From assembly GCF_003387475.1 (NCBI RefSeq), contig NZ_QUNO01000006.1, forward strand, positions 1 to 64,000: a DNA stretch of 64,000 nt, in the 5' to 3' direction. The notes under the pieces are model-generated. The model was not told the origin of the DNA and did no database searches. It saw only the letters and a list, made by a program, of their open reading frames with translations. This document shows positions 24,714-34,542 of this stretch, in pieces. The number at the start of each line of letters is the position of its first letter. Position 1 is the first letter of the stretch. This DNA is from Kutzneria buriramensis. GTDB taxonomy: Bacteria > Actinomycetota > Actinomycetes > Mycobacteriales > Pseudonocardiaceae. The translations under genes were made by a program, and so were the position numbers.

Positions 24714-27383
24714 GTGCGGTCGTCATGGCATTCGGTCGACGCGTCCGCGGCGCCGCCCGATCCCGGGTCGGCCGAGAAGCTCGACGACCTGGTCGAGCGG
24801 CTGCGGTCGCTGAAGGTCTGGGCGGGCGACCCGTCCTACGAGTGGATAACCGGACGGGTGAACTCGGCCTGGAGCGCGGCCGGACGGCTGTCCGGGGAGC
24901 TGGCCGGCAAGAGCACCGTGGCCGACTGTTTCCGGCTGGGCCGACGCCGGGTGAACGTCGACCTGGTCGTGGCGATCGTGCAGACCCTGCATCCCAACGC
25001 CGGCTATGTGGCCCAGTGGCGGCAGAAACTCCGTGTCCTCACCGGAGAGATCCGGGCGGCGGCGCAGGTGCGGGTCCAGGACGCCCTCCCGCGGGAGCTG
25101 CCCGGTTTCACCGGCCGGGCCGCCGAGCTGGGCCGGTTGTGGGCGGCGTTGCAGCACACGGCCGTCACGGGCGGTGCCGTGGTGGTCTCCGCGATCGCCG
25201 GCGCCGGCAAGACACAGCTCGCCGTACGGGCCGGACACCTGCTCGTCCGGGACGGGCTGGTCGACCGGGTGCTGTTCGTCGACCTGCGCGGGTTCCACCC
25301 GAGCCCGGCTCAGCCGGCGGCCGATCCGTCCGCTGTCCTGGACGGATTCCTTCAGCTGCTGGGCTTGTCCGGCCAACAGATCCCTCACGATCTGCCCGCC
25401 CGCAGCGCGGCCTACCGGGCCCGACTGGCCGGCACGCAAACCCTGGTGGTGCTGGACAACGCCGCCGACGCCGATCAGATCCTGCCGCTGCTGCCCCGGA
25501 CGCCGGGCTGCCCGGCGCTGATCACCAGCCGACGTGCTCTTGCCGAGCTGGATGCCGCCACCCACCTGGCAGTGGACGTCTTCGCGCCCGAGGAATCCAC
25601 GGTTTTCCTCACGCGGGCCACGATAGGCGTCCCCGCCGGCAGCGACCCCCGGGCCGTCGACCGGATCGCCCGGCGCTGCGGTCACCTGCCCCTAGCGCTC
25701 GGACTGGTCGCCGGACACATCCGAGGTACGCCTGGCTGGACTCTCACCGACCACGCCGACCGGCTCGACGAACGCCACCGCCAGCGGCGCCTGGACACCG
25801 GCGTCGAGCTGGCGTTCGATCTGTCCTACCAGGACCTACCCGCCCACGGGCAACGTTTGCTGCGGCTCACGGCGCTGCATCCGGGCCAGGACCTTGATGA
25901 CCACGCAGCTGCGGCCGTCACCGGCAGCGATCTGCCCACCACCCAGGCAGTCCTGAGCCACCTGTGTCGAGACCACCTGCTGCAGGAAGACACCCCTGGC
26001 CGGTACACCATGCACGACCTGGTCCGCACCTACGCCACCGGCCGGGCCGACGACGAGGACCCGCCACGCGAGCGCCATGCCGCGCTGACCCGGCTGTTCG
26101 ACTACTACCTGGCCACCGCCGCCACGGCCATGGACACCATTTACCCGGCCGAGGCACACCGCCGACCCCGGATTCCCGCACCGGCCACGCCCGCACCGGA
26201 TCTGAGCGAGCCGGGCCCCGCCCGCGCCTGGCTGGACACCGAACGTCCCACCCTCGTCGCGGTCGCCGCACACACCGCCACCCAGGGCTGGCCCGCGCAC
26301 ACAACCCGACTGTCGGCCACCCTGTTCCCCTACCTGGCCACTCAGTTCCTCACCGACTCCCTGGCCGTGCACGGCCACGCCCTGCACGCCGCCTCCCGCG
26401 CCGGCGACCCGACCGGGCAGGCCCGCGCACTGACCAGCCTCGGCTTCGCGCAGGGATTGCTCAGCAGGTACGGGCTGGCCGCCGAACACCTCCAGCAGTC
26501 GCTGCGCCTGTTCCGGCAGGCCGGCGACCCGACCGACCAGGCCCGCACCCTGGCCAGCCTCGGCGCCGTCGAGGAGCGGCTCGGCCGCTACCAGTCGGCC
26601 ACCGAGCACCTCCGGCAGGCCCTGACGCTTCACCGGAACGTCCGCGACCGCACCGGCAAAGCGTTCGCACTCAACTGTCTCGGCGTGGTCGAGGCGTGCC
26701 TGGGCCGGTACCGTGCGGCCGCCGACAGCCACGAGCAGGCCCTGGCCCTGTGCAGGGAGGAAGGCGACCACACCGGTGAAGCCGGTGCGCTGCGCGGCCT
26801 CGGCATTGTCGAGGTTCGGCTGGGCCGGTACCAGCCGGCCGGCGACCACCTGCAGCAGGCCCTGGTCCTGTACCGGCGATTCGGCTCCCGCCTCGGCGAA
26901 GCCAGGACGTTGGACTGCCTCGGCATCTTGCACACCCGCCTCGGGCAGCCTGCCCAGGCGACCGAGCACCACCTGCGGGCTTTGGCCGTCTTCGGCGTGA
27001 CCGGCGACCGGGACGGGGAAGCATGGGCGCTCAACGGCCTGGGCGAAGCCGCGCACGCCGCCGGCCGTCATGCCGACGCAACTTCCCACCACACCACTGC
27101 CCACGTCATCGCCGCCGATACCGGCGACCGTGACCAGCAGGCCCGCGCCCACGCCGGCCTCGGCCACGCCCACCGCGCCCTCGGTAACCCCGCAAAGGCC
27201 CGGCATCACTACCAGCACGCCCTGGCCTTATACGTGGCTCTCGGGACTCCCGCGGCCGACGAGGTCCGCATTCACCTCGCCACCATCGACAACAACCTCT
27301 CCGCACGGCGTGGCCAGACGACGGTCGACTTCGAAGAGAGCCCTTCGTGTGAAGGAACCGGTGATTGCGGCGTGGTCACGTAG
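24714..27383 (+). CDS. STAND ATPase with C-terminal tetratricopeptide repeats
   Basis: An 889-residue signal-transduction ATPase. A short N-terminal helical region (~1-120) is followed by an NB-ARC-like ATPase with Walker A AIAGAGKTQL (~158-168), LVVLDNAAD and LITSRR, a winged region ending TMHDLVRTYA, and about eight TPR units from ~570 to 880 (repeated LGRY...A..HL.QAL). It lacks the SARP DNA-binding domain that often precedes such NB-ARC-TPR modules, so it is either a regulator with an atypical N-terminus or a conflict-type sensor. GTG start with GGGGGAGGCACGCC upstream. Confidence 0.85.
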   Translation: MRSSWHSVDASAAPPDPGSAEKLDDLVERLRSLKVWAGDPSYEWITGRVNSAWSAAGRLSGELAGKSTVADCFRLGRRRVNVDLVVAIVQTLHPNAGYVAQWRQKLRVLTGEIRAAAQVRVQDALPRELPGFTGRAAELGRLWAALQHTAVTGGAVVVSAIAGAGKTQLAVRAGHLLVRDGLVDRVLFVDLRGFHPSPAQPAADPSAVLDGFLQLLGLSGQQIPHDLPARSAAYRARLAGTQTLVVLDNAADADQILPLLPRTPGCPALITSRRALAELDAATHLAVDVFAPEESTVFLTRATIGVPAGSDPRAVDRIARRCGHLPLALGLVAGHIRGTPGWTLTDHADRLDERHRQRRLDTGVELAFDLSYQDLPAHGQRLLRLTALHPGQDLDDHAAAAVTGSDLPTTQAVLSHLCRDHLLQEDTPGRYTMHDLVRTYATGRADDEDPPRERHAALTRLFDYYLATAATAMDTIYPAEAHRRPRIPAPATPAPDLSEPGPARAWLDTERPTLVAVAAHTATQGWPAHTTRLSATLFPYLATQFLTDSLAVHGHALHAASRAGDPTGQARALTSLGFAQGLLSRYGLAAEHLQQSLRLFRQAGDPTDQARTLASLGAVEERLGRYQSATEHLRQALTLHRNVRDRTGKAFALNCLGVVEACLGRYRAAADSHEQALALCREEGDHTGEAGALRGLGIVEVRLGRYQPAGDHLQQALVLYRRFGSRLGEARTLDCLGILHTRLGQPAQATEHHLRALAVFGVTGDRDGEAWALNGLGEAAHAAGRHADATSHHTTAHVIAADTGDRDQQARAHAGLGHAHRALGNPAKARHHYQHALALYVALGTPAADEVRIHLATIDNNLSARRGQTTVDFEESPSCEGTGDCGVVT

Positions 27384-28567
27384 GCCACCGGGAGCGCGCT
27401 CGGCCACTACACCCGCGGATCTCTCCTGCGCCACCTCGTGAGGGTGTCGCCGCCAACGTACATCTGCGCGTGCGTATCGGGGCGGCTGGTGCGGTTGGTC
27501 GCGCAACACGCGGCTACTGCCTCGGCGATCCCCGGCCGGAACACCGGAGCGTGTGCGCGCCCGGATCGGGTTTCGATCCAGGCTGGAACAGCTCGTCGGC
27601 ATGAGCAAGCATTGCGGTGCACGCTAACTACACGCCGTTTCCAGGGTGTAGGCGTACGGGAGAAAGCCGTCCGACGGCGACGTCGTGGCGCCCCGGAGTA
27701 TCCGGACGAACGACTGCGAGACAGGCTGACGGACTCCAGGACCGGTGTCGTTCTTGTCGACGGGGCCTTGACCGACCGGCTCGTACGGCTGGCGCCACCC
27801 GCCACGGAGTACCAGACCGAGCGCGACAAGGGCCGGTTCGGAACACCATGAGGTCATCCAGCCCATGGACCGGATGACCCCACTCCACGATTGTCGGGAC
27901 GTTCTCAGCTGAACTCTGGTGGAATGCCGGCAATCTGCCGGTCGGCGTGCACTTCCTCGGCCGCTACGGAGCCGAGGCCACCCTGTTCCAGCTCGCCGGC
28001 CAACTGGAACGCGCCAGGCGCTGGCCACACCGCCGCCCACCGACACACGCGGTCGGCGTGGGGGTCAGGCCGGACACCGGCACGAGGATGCCGAGCCGCT
28101 AGCGGAGGACCGCAGGGGCGGCGGCGACAGGGCGGCGGATATTCCCTGATCGTCCCGAGTGGACGCATCGATGCCGTGCTGAACGTCCTGAGCGAACAGG
28201 TCGTGCCACGACGACCCCGCCGTGGTCCTCCTCGCGGGCGTGCTCGGCAAGGCAGCCGGGGGAGTCCGGCAGGTGATCATCGTCTCTCGGGATGATGTTT
28301 CCACCGGTCCCGAACGGCGTGTCGGCAACGCGACACGGAACCGGCGTTGAACAACCGTCGAATCCGAACCCACGCGACCGTGTCCGTGACCGGTGGTAGG
28401 TGACATAGCCGCCATTTGGGACCTTCTCATTCACAGTTCCGTTGACGTTCTGTCAATTTCGCTCGGTTTCGCCGGCTTCGGAACCTGTTTACGGTGCATT
28501 CCGATCACGCCGGGATCCGGTGTGGTTTCCCTGTCGGAGCGACATCGTCACCACGAGGAGTCCTCGA
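27384..28567. other. Long region without an intact gene
   Basis: About 1.2 kb between the STAND ATPase and the HNH-like gene. Apart from the amidase remnant described separately, frames are short, start poorly and have mixed third-position composition. A short coding-like run (DDPAVVLLAGVLGKAAGGVRQV) appears near 28205-28270 on the plus strand and may be more debris. Confidence 0.4.
27896..28102 (+). pseudogene. Amidase C-terminal remnant
   Basis: An open stretch ending at TAG encodes NLPVGVHFLGRYGAEATLFQ followed by LAGQLERARRWPHRRPP, which closely resembles the C-terminus of amidase-signature enzymes (LP-GV-F-GR-G-E-LF-LA-QLE-A-PW). The catalytic Ser-Ser-Lys part is absent upstream, so this is a gene fragment, not a functional amidase. 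It indicates past deletion or recombination here. Confidence 0.65.
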
Positions 28568-29119
28568 ATGTCCCGACCTTCCCTGCGCGGCGGATCGGCG
28601 CTCATTGTGTTGATCAGCATGAGCGCGGCGGCCCTTGTCGCCGCGACGCCCGCCGGAGCCTCGCCGTCGGTCGCGCATGCGGCGGCCGCGTCCTGCTCCA
28701 CGTCGTACCTGCCGCTGCCGGACTCGTCCTGTACCCCCGGAGCCACCAACCCCGACGTCAGCCAGGACACGATCGACCAGACGATCTGCGTGTCGGGCTG
28801 GACCGGCACGGTCCGGCCGCCCGCGTCCTACACCAATGCCCTGAAGGTGCAGCAGATCGGCGAGTACGGCTACGACGACACGAGCACCGCCGACTACGAG
28901 GAGGACCACCTCATCCCGCTGGAGCTCGGGGGCGCGCCGCGTGACCCGAACAACCTCTGGCCCGAGCCGCGCTACGGCGACCAGACCTCCGCCAACAAGG
29001 ATTCCGTGGAGAACGCGCTGAAGAAGGCCGTGTGCGACGGCCAGGTCAACCTCGTCGACGCGCAGAACGCGATCGCGACGGATTGGACGACCGCCGAATC
29101 CGTGGTGGGCATCGGCTGA
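28568..29119 (+). CDS. Secreted HNH-like protein
   Basis: A 183-residue secreted protein with a signal peptide (SALIVLISMSAAALVAATPAGA) and a compact C-terminal domain carrying YEEDHLIPLELGGAPRDPNNLWPEP. The D-H-x-I-P-L-E-x-G-G...N-N-L-W pattern is that of HNH nuclease domains. Several cysteines (SCSTSY, SSCTP, TICVSGW, KAVCDG) fit an extracellular protein. Start after GAGGAGTCCTCGA. It may be an exported nuclease or a degenerate HNH fold; no immunity protein is recognised beside it. A strong terminator follows. Confidence 0.75.
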   Translation: MSRPSLRGGSALIVLISMSAAALVAATPAGASPSVAHAAAASCSTSYLPLPDSSCTPGATNPDVSQDTIDQTICVSGWTGTVRPPASYTNALKVQQIGEYGYDDTSTADYEEDHLIPLELGGAPRDPNNLWPEPRYGDQTSANKDSVENALKKAVCDGQVNLVDAQNAIATDWTTAESVVGIG

Positions 29120-29151
29120 CCATCGCGTCCCGAACATCGGACCTCGACCAC

Positions 29152-29189
29152 ACGCCCGTGCCGCCCGTATGACGAGGCGGCACGGGCGT
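29152..29189. terminator. Strong stem-loop terminator, 14-bp arms
   Basis: ACGCCCGTGCCGCC and GGCGGCACGGGCGT pair perfectly around a 10-nt loop, followed by a T-rich TGTTCGATTCT. It lies 32 bases after the HNH-like gene stop. Confidence 0.85.
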
Positions 29190-29580
29190 TGTTCGATTCT
29201 CCACTGTGGACCGTAGCTGAACGGTACGCACTGATGCCGCAGGCACCAGGTCGCCCGGCGCCCCCGCGGACAAGTGCGGGACGCCGTCGGTCCGGGCGAT
29301 CCCACAGATCGCAGTGACCCGGCCGTTCCGGAACCGCGGCCACGTGCCGGCGAGGCTGTCGGGCGAGCCGGTACGAAACGCGTCCTGGTGTATGAGTTCG
29401 TATTCAGGCACGGGAATCGTGGCTGCCCTCCCTCCGGGACCGGATCTTGTCGGATCCGGCCACATCAGACTCGTGATTCATGCTCGACCACCACGCTGTG
29501 GACACCCGTCCTCGAAACGGTCTAGATTTGTCCCGGGCGACGTATGCGGGGCGTCAGTGCGATCCGGGGGGATTGGGGCG
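29190..29580. other. Intergenic region, no gene recognised
   Basis: About 390 bp between the terminator and the truncated SARP-like ORF. Short frames only, without codon bias. It presumably contains the promoter for the SARP-like ORF and the MFS gene. Confidence 0.4.
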
Positions 29581-30117
29581 ATGCGTTTCGGGATTCTCGG
29601 GCCGTTGCTGGCCCGGGTGGGCGGTCGCGACGTGCGGTTCGACGGTCCGCGCCAGGCCGAGATGCTGGCCGCTCTGCTGATCGAGGCCAACCAGATCGTC
29701 CTGATTCCGCGGCTGGTGGCCGTGATGTGGGACCGTGAGGGGCCCGCCACGGCCGCCCGGCAGGTTCAGGAAGCGGTGTCGGGTGTCCGTGGAATCCTGG
29801 CCGGCCACGGCGCGCCACCGCCACCGTTCGAACATTTCGTAAAGCCTATGATCGTGTGGTCGTCGCGCTTGCCGCCCAGCCCGCTGCCTCGATCATGTCG
29901 AGGCTGTCCTGGACCGACATGCGACCACGGAGTCTGCGCAAGGACGTGCGGCGGCAGGCCGAACCTGATCCTCGTCGTGCGGGCCGACCAGGAAGGGCAT
30001 CGCCTGGCCGCTCAACGGTCGGCGCGCCGAATCCCTCGCTGCTGCCGCTCGCTCGCCGAGGCACGCGAATACGCAGACACCTCGTGGGCGGCCGTCTCCA
30101 AGGGTACGCGCGCGTGA
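29581..30117 (+). pseudogene. Truncated SARP-like regulator ORF
   Basis: The first ~80 codons (MRFGILGPLLARVGGRDVRF, then PRQAEMLAALLIEANQIV, LVAVMWDREGPATAARQVQ) match the winged-helix start of SARP/AfsR regulators. The similarity stops, and the rest is Arg/Pro/Cys-rich sequence unlike the bacterial transcriptional activation domain. The frame ends in a GTGA overlap with the MFS gene start, which suggests translational coupling survives. Most likely a regulator that lost its C-terminal part; a short functional DNA-binding protein cannot be excluded. Confidence 0.5.
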
Positions 30118-31412
30118 CGACGGGCCCACGCCGTGTCGCGGGCACGGCCCTGACCGCTGGAGAGCCTGCCGTCCGCTTGCTGGCTCCACTGCGGGAACGA
30201 CGCTTCGCGCTGTACCTCATCGGCCAGATGCTCTCCCAGGTTGGCGACGGCATCTATCTCGTCACACTGCCATTCGTCATGCTCAACCAGGGCGGTGGCC
30301 CCGCGAACCTCGGCGTGGTGCTGGCCTGCTACGGAGCGGCCAGGCTGGCCTTCTTCCCGGTCGGCGGAACGCTTGTCGACCGCCTGGGCGCCCGGCCGGT
30401 GATGCTTGCCGCGGACGCGCTCCGCGCCCTCGTCGTGCTCGGTTTCGTCGTGCTCGCCGCCGAAGGCCGCATCCCCCTGTGGGCCATGATCGCGGTCGCG
30501 GTCCCGTTCGGCATCCTCGGCGGGATATTCATGCCGGCCTCGTTCGCCGTATTGCCGCAAATCGTACGTCCCGAGTCGCTCGCTCCGGGCAACTCCCTGA
30601 TCCAGATCATGCAGAGCACGTCGAGGATCGTCGGGCCCGGGCTAGGCGGAGCGCTCGTCGGGTCGCTGAACAGCGGTGTGGGGCTGCTGATCGACGCGTT
30701 CACCTTCCTGGTGTCCAGCCTGACCCTGATGGCGATCCGCCCGTCGAGGCCGGCGGTCGAGACAGCCGACGAAACGGCGGCGCGGCACGCCGACGGCGGC
30801 GTCCAGGACGGCGACCAACTGCGGACCTGGCGATCGGTGCTGCGGTATGCCGCCAGCTCTCCCCTGGTGAGGATGAACCTGCTGACCACGCTCGTGTTCA
30901 ACCTCGCCGCTGTCGGCTTGATCGACGTCGCGCTGCCGAGCTTCGCCCAGGGTCCGCTGGGCCGTGGAGCCCTCGGATTCGGGGTCATGATGACCGGCCT
31001 CGGCGCCGGCTCGGTCATCGGGGCACTGCTGGGCCCGGCACTCCTTCGCCTGCGCCGTCGCGGGCTGATCGCGCTCTGCCTCGGCATCGCCGAGGGACTT
31101 GCCCTGATGGGTATCCCGGTGGGCTCCTCGCTGGTGGTGGCAACCGCGGCGCTGTTCACCGCCGCGTCCTTGCAAGCCGTGGTGAACGTCTTCTACATGA
31201 CGATGCTCCAGAAGTCGGTGCCTGCCCGAGCGCTGGGTAGGGTCATGAGCCTGCTGGTCACCTGTGCCGGTCTCGCCTACCCCGCCTCCGCGTTACTCAC
31301 CGGGTCCGTCCTGGGCACGGTCGACCCGGAGGTCGTGATCATCGTCGCCGGACTGGGCGTGTCGGCGGCCTTCTCGGTCGGATTCCTCAGCAGGCCGTAC
31401 CGGAACCTCTAG
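30114..31412 (+). CDS. MFS transporter (EntS/MFS_3-like exporter)
   Basis: A 432-residue membrane protein with ~12 hydrophobic segments, beginning with RRFALYLIGQMLSQVGDGIYLVTLPFVMLNQGG and the loop-2-like GGTLVDRLGARPVM. It resembles multidrug and siderophore exporters of the MFS_3 group. The GTG start overlaps the preceding ORF stop (GTGA) and has AAGGG eight bases upstream. It converges on an XRE regulator gene. Substrate unknown. Confidence 0.85.
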   Translation: MTTGPRRVAGTALTAGEPAVRLLAPLRERRFALYLIGQMLSQVGDGIYLVTLPFVMLNQGGGPANLGVVLACYGAARLAFFPVGGTLVDRLGARPVMLAADALRALVVLGFVVLAAEGRIPLWAMIAVAVPFGILGGIFMPASFAVLPQIVRPESLAPGNSLIQIMQSTSRIVGPGLGGALVGSLNSGVGLLIDAFTFLVSSLTLMAIRPSRPAVETADETAARHADGGVQDGDQLRTWRSVLRYAASSPLVRMNLLTTLVFNLAAVGLIDVALPSFAQGPLGRGALGFGVMMTGLGAGSVIGALLGPALLRLRRRGLIALCLGIAEGLALMGIPVGSSLVVATAALFTAASLQAVVNVFYMTMLQKSVPARALGRVMSLLVTCAGLAYPASALLTGSVLGTVDPEVVIIVAGLGVSAAFSVGFLSRPYRNL

Positions 31413-31459
31413 GTCACCAGAACACGCCGCCGCCCGCGAGCTGCGGCGCGCACGAACGA

Positions 31460-32341
31460 TCAACGAAGCGCCGAGACCTCGGCGAGATTCTCGGCACTGT
31501 GGAATTTGTCGAGCGCCCACAGTGTGGTGAGCCGCTGTCTGGTAGGCGTGTCGGGGATCGCGTGAAGCGAGTGGAGGCGCTGGCGGGAGCGCGGATCGAC
31601 GGTCAGAGCGTGGTCGAAGTCGAGGCGGCCGACCCGGTCGTCCTGCATGCTCACGATCAGCGAGGTGGAGTTGGAAACCTCGTGTTCGTGCCACATCCGG
31701 GAGAATTCCGCGCTGGCCGCGTGCAGGTCGGTGACGAGCGCGACCGTCGTCGCGTCGTAGCCACGCTCCGCCACGACCACCCGCAGACCGGCGACGTAGG
31801 CGCGGCCGATGGCCTCCTGCTGGTCCGGCGAGTTCAGCATGGACCGCCGCCCGTGATGCGAGACGAACCACCACCAGAACAGGTTCCCCTCCCAGCCCGG
31901 CATGTTCGTGGCCGGACCGAACAGCATGGTGTGCAACTCGTTCTGGGCCAGGATCGTCGCGAGATCGTCGGCGACGAACGCCGGCGACGCGGCGGCCTCC
32001 ACCGCCTCCATGACCGACAGCAGACTGGTGTCGACGGCGCCGTCCGGTGCCGCCGCTACGGGTTCGGCGTGTCCGGCCAGCAGGTACAGGTAGGCGCGTT
32101 CGTTCGCGTCCAGCTGCAGCGCGCGCGCCAGCCCGGCGACGATGGCGGCCGAGGGCTGCGGGCCACGCCCCTGCTCCAGCCGTTCGTAGTAGGTCGTGGA
32201 CATGTTCGCCAGGCGCGCCACCTCGTCGCGGCGCAGCCCCGGCGTCCGTCGCCGCTGGCCGATCCGCAACCCCACCACCTGCGGTGACAACGCGTCGCGT
32301 CGCCGACGCAGGAAATCGGCCAACGCATCCCGCATGGCCAT
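31460..32341 (-). CDS. XRE-family regulator with MmyB-like ligand-binding domain
   Basis: About 293 residues: an N-terminal helix-turn-helix (LRRRRDALSPQVVGL, RTPGLRRDEVARLANMSTTYYERLEQGR) and a C-terminal MmyB-like sensor domain (NELHTMLFGP, WWWFVSH, VALVTDLHAASAEFSRMW). These regulators frequently control a neighbouring oxidoreductase or transporter; the convergent MFS gene is the nearest candidate. ATG at 32341 chosen because GGGAGA lies nine bases upstream; ATG at 32359 would add six residues. Confidence 0.88.
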   Translation of the reverse strand: MAMRDALADFLRRRRDALSPQVVGLRIGQRRRTPGLRRDEVARLANMSTTYYERLEQGRGPQPSAAIVAGLARALQLDANERAYLYLLAGHAEPVAAAPDGAVDTSLLSVMEAVEAAASPAFVADDLATILAQNELHTMLFGPATNMPGWEGNLFWWWFVSHHGRRSMLNSPDQQEAIGRAYVAGLRVVVAERGYDATTVALVTDLHAASAEFSRMWHEHEVSNSTSLIVSMQDDRVGRLDFDHALTVDPRSRQRLHSLHAIPDTPTRQRLTTLWALDKFHSAENLAEVSALR

Positions 32342-33576
32342 CTCGCTGTTCTCCCGCATCGGCTACACCACCTCGCCGCGGCGACCGGAGGCCGCCCGTG
32401 CTGAGCTCTGCTCGGACACGTGCTTGCCGCGGCGACGCGACAGCCTGCGGTGGTCGCAGCAGCGGGCGACTGCCTCGACTTCCCCGCCGCCGCCGGTCTC
32501 TTCGGCGCCGAACGGTGACATGCGACTGCTACACATCTTATCCCCAGTGGTGGTTGCCGGTGTGCCAAGCAGCACCTGACCCGGTCCGACTTCTCCGGCA
32601 GCCCGGACGAGGTCGAGAGCCGGCCGTCAGGTGACGCGTTCGTCCCGGCGTGTCAGATCAGGAACGCGGTGTCGACGAGCGCGAAGGGTGTCCCGAGGCA
32701 GATCACCGCCCCTCGTTCGAGCGCCGACGCGCCTGTCCGGGCCACCTCCGCGGTGCGCCACGCGTCGTCCCCGAGACGGTCGTCAGGCGGGTCATCAGCC
32801 GGCGCAGCGCTCGCGCGAGGGTTCCTCGTGAACCACTCCGCCGGAAAAACGCCACAACGGGCGTAGTGGACATGATGGACATGCGTTTCCCCAGCTTTCG
32901 ACGCATTCCAGCGCGCATCGCGGCGACTCGGCACGAGATTCGTCTCGCGCGCGACACGGCCCCGGGTGAGTGCCAATGAGTGCGACCGGGCCGTCGCAAA
33001 CGCGGGCGCCATCCTCGAGTGGAAGTCTGACAAAAACTCGAGAACCGGACAGGTTTGCGTGCGGTGCTTGACAGACTGGCTGTCGCGACACCTTCGTCAT
33101 GTCACACGGAGGCGCACCTCACAGTTCGTCGACTGATAGGTCCGGCTGAATGTCGGCCCCGTTTCCCTGTTGGAGTACCGCGTTGGGCGGAATGGTTCAG
33201 TATCCAGTCAGGCAATCGGGGGTCCACCTTGGGCTGTTGGACGGGTCATCTCGAGGCTAGCAGCGATGACGCCGCCTGTCATTATCGGTCGTGACGGGCC
33301 GATTACTCGGGGACAACCCGACCGGTCCGGCTGGAAAGCAGCGAGATTGGCGTGATACGCGCGGATCGTGCCGGTGTGTTGTCCGAACGTGCAGGTATTC
33401 GCGGACAGACGTGCTATCGGTGTATCCAGCGGCGACATCATCTGATCTATGACGCCCTTGGTTCGTCGAAGTGGAACGGGAGCTCATCCACGTATTGACA
33501 GTACGTGGCTCGGTCCGCCGGCCGACCGTAGCGTTTCGGGTGGAACACAGGTAACACTGAAGAAGCGAACGGAAGT
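32342..33576. other. Long non-coding region at the left edge of the gene cluster
   Basis: About 1.2 kb, visibly less GC-rich than its surroundings from ~32.9 kb on. No frame combines a start, RBS and codon bias. The minus frame ending at 32653 has a coding-like last 60 codons (WRTAEVARTGASALERGAV..) but I recognise no family. It marks the boundary between the housekeeping-type genes and the biosynthetic cluster and should contain the promoter of the plus-strand arm. Confidence 0.4.
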
Positions 33577-33753
33577 ATGAAGTCTGCTCCTCCGGTTCGG
33601 CGTCCCGGAAACCGAATCGAAGTGCGGGACAAAAACCCCGCGATAGCAGCGGTAGACCTAGTTGGGGAGTTCTTACGGAAGAGGGGGGTGCCGGTGCACG
33701 CGCGCCAGGACCTCTTCTCGACCGTCACCCAGGGGAAGGTGCACGGCCGATGA
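33577..33753 (+). CDS. Small ORF (up to 58 aa) coupled to the methyltransferase; contains a TTA codon
   Basis: A small frame ending in an ATGA overlap with the methyltransferase start. From the ATG it encodes MKSAPPVRRPGNRIEVRDKN followed by a helical part (AIAAVDLVGEFLRKRG) and a tail VPVHARQDLFSTVTQGKVHG. Codon 33 is TTA, the rare leucine codon read by bldA tRNA in actinomycetes. Third-position GC is poor in the first half and high in the last ~20 codons, so a shorter version from GTG at 33622 or 33688 is possible. It could be a leader peptide controlling the operon, a small peptide substrate, or chance. No family recognised. Confidence 0.35.
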   Translation: MKSAPPVRRPGNRIEVRDKNPAIAAVDLVGEFLRKRGVPVHARQDLFSTVTQGKVHGR

Positions 33754-34529
33754 CGATGGACGCGGAGTTCTACTCCCGAGTGGCCGAGCGGTTCGGCGGC
33801 TACTTCAGCGACGCGCGGAGCACCGACGTTTTTGTCGACGGCCGCCCGGACGCCGTCTTCGATGAAATGGTGGTCGAACTCGGTGCGCCGCAGGCCCGAT
33901 TGCTGGATGTCGGCTGCGCCGATGGGCGTAGTTTGTTGCGCACCGCTCATGCATACGGCGACGTGACCGGCGTGGACCTGTCGTCCGCGATGCTGGAATG
34001 CGCGGCGCGCTATCGAGCGGAGGCGGGCCTGTCCCACGTCACGTTCGAACTGCGCGACGCCGCCCGCACCGGGCTGCCCGATGGACACGTCGACGTGGTC
34101 ACCTCCCGCCGCGGGCCACTGATCGCCGACGAGTTCGAGCGAGTGCTCCGACCCGGTGGGGCCCTGGTGTACATGGGGATCGGCGAGCAGGACGCGCGGG
34201 AACTGAAGGAGACGTTCGGCCGCGGCCAGGACTTCGGCAGCTGGCACGGCGAGCCGTTGGCGGACGGGATCGCGCGGGAACTGACCGACGCGGGGCTCGT
34301 GGTGACGGTCAACCGGGCGTTCCGGTTCGAGGAGTTCTACCACTCGGCGCGCGATCTGGACGTCTTCCTGCACCAGGTGCCGATTCTCGACGGCTACGAC
34401 TCCGCGGCGGACAAGGAGCCGTTCGACCGCTATGTCGCGGAGGCGGCCGTCGATCAGGGGATTCGGCTGGGTCGGCACTGGTTCGTCGTGCAGGCGCGGA
34501 AGCCGGTCGTCGAGACGTCGCACTCCTAG
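33750..34529 (+). CDS. Class I SAM-dependent methyltransferase
   Basis: A 259-residue Rossmann methyltransferase: motif I LLDVGCADGRSLL, then VTGVDLSSAMLECA, FELRDAARTGLPDG and VLRPGGALVYMG. It heads the plus-strand biosynthetic operon and ends 13 bp before queE, so it probably methylates an intermediate or the final product. The acceptor (N, O or C) cannot be read from the sequence. ATG preceded by GGGGAAGGTGCACGGCCG; a second ATG two codons later is possible. Confidence 0.85.
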   Translation: MTMDAEFYSRVAERFGGYFSDARSTDVFVDGRPDAVFDEMVVELGAPQARLLDVGCADGRSLLRTAHAYGDVTGVDLSSAMLECAARYRAEAGLSHVTFELRDAARTGLPDGHVDVVTSRRGPLIADEFERVLRPGGALVYMGIGEQDARELKETFGRGQDFGSWHGEPLADGIARELTDAGLVVTVNRAFRFEEFYHSARDLDVFLHQVPILDGYDSAADKEPFDRYVAEAAVDQGIRLGRHWFVVQARKPVVETSHS

Positions 34530-34542
34530 GAAACGGTGCGCC

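Noticed and set aside
27438-27851. 137-codon plus-strand frame after the STAND ATPase gene
   Set aside because: No RBS, mixed third-position composition and no recognisable domain.
32653-33033. 126-codon minus-strand frame with a coding-like C-terminal half
   Set aside because: The first half has no codon bias, there is no RBS, and no family is recognised. Mentioned only as part of the gene-poor region.
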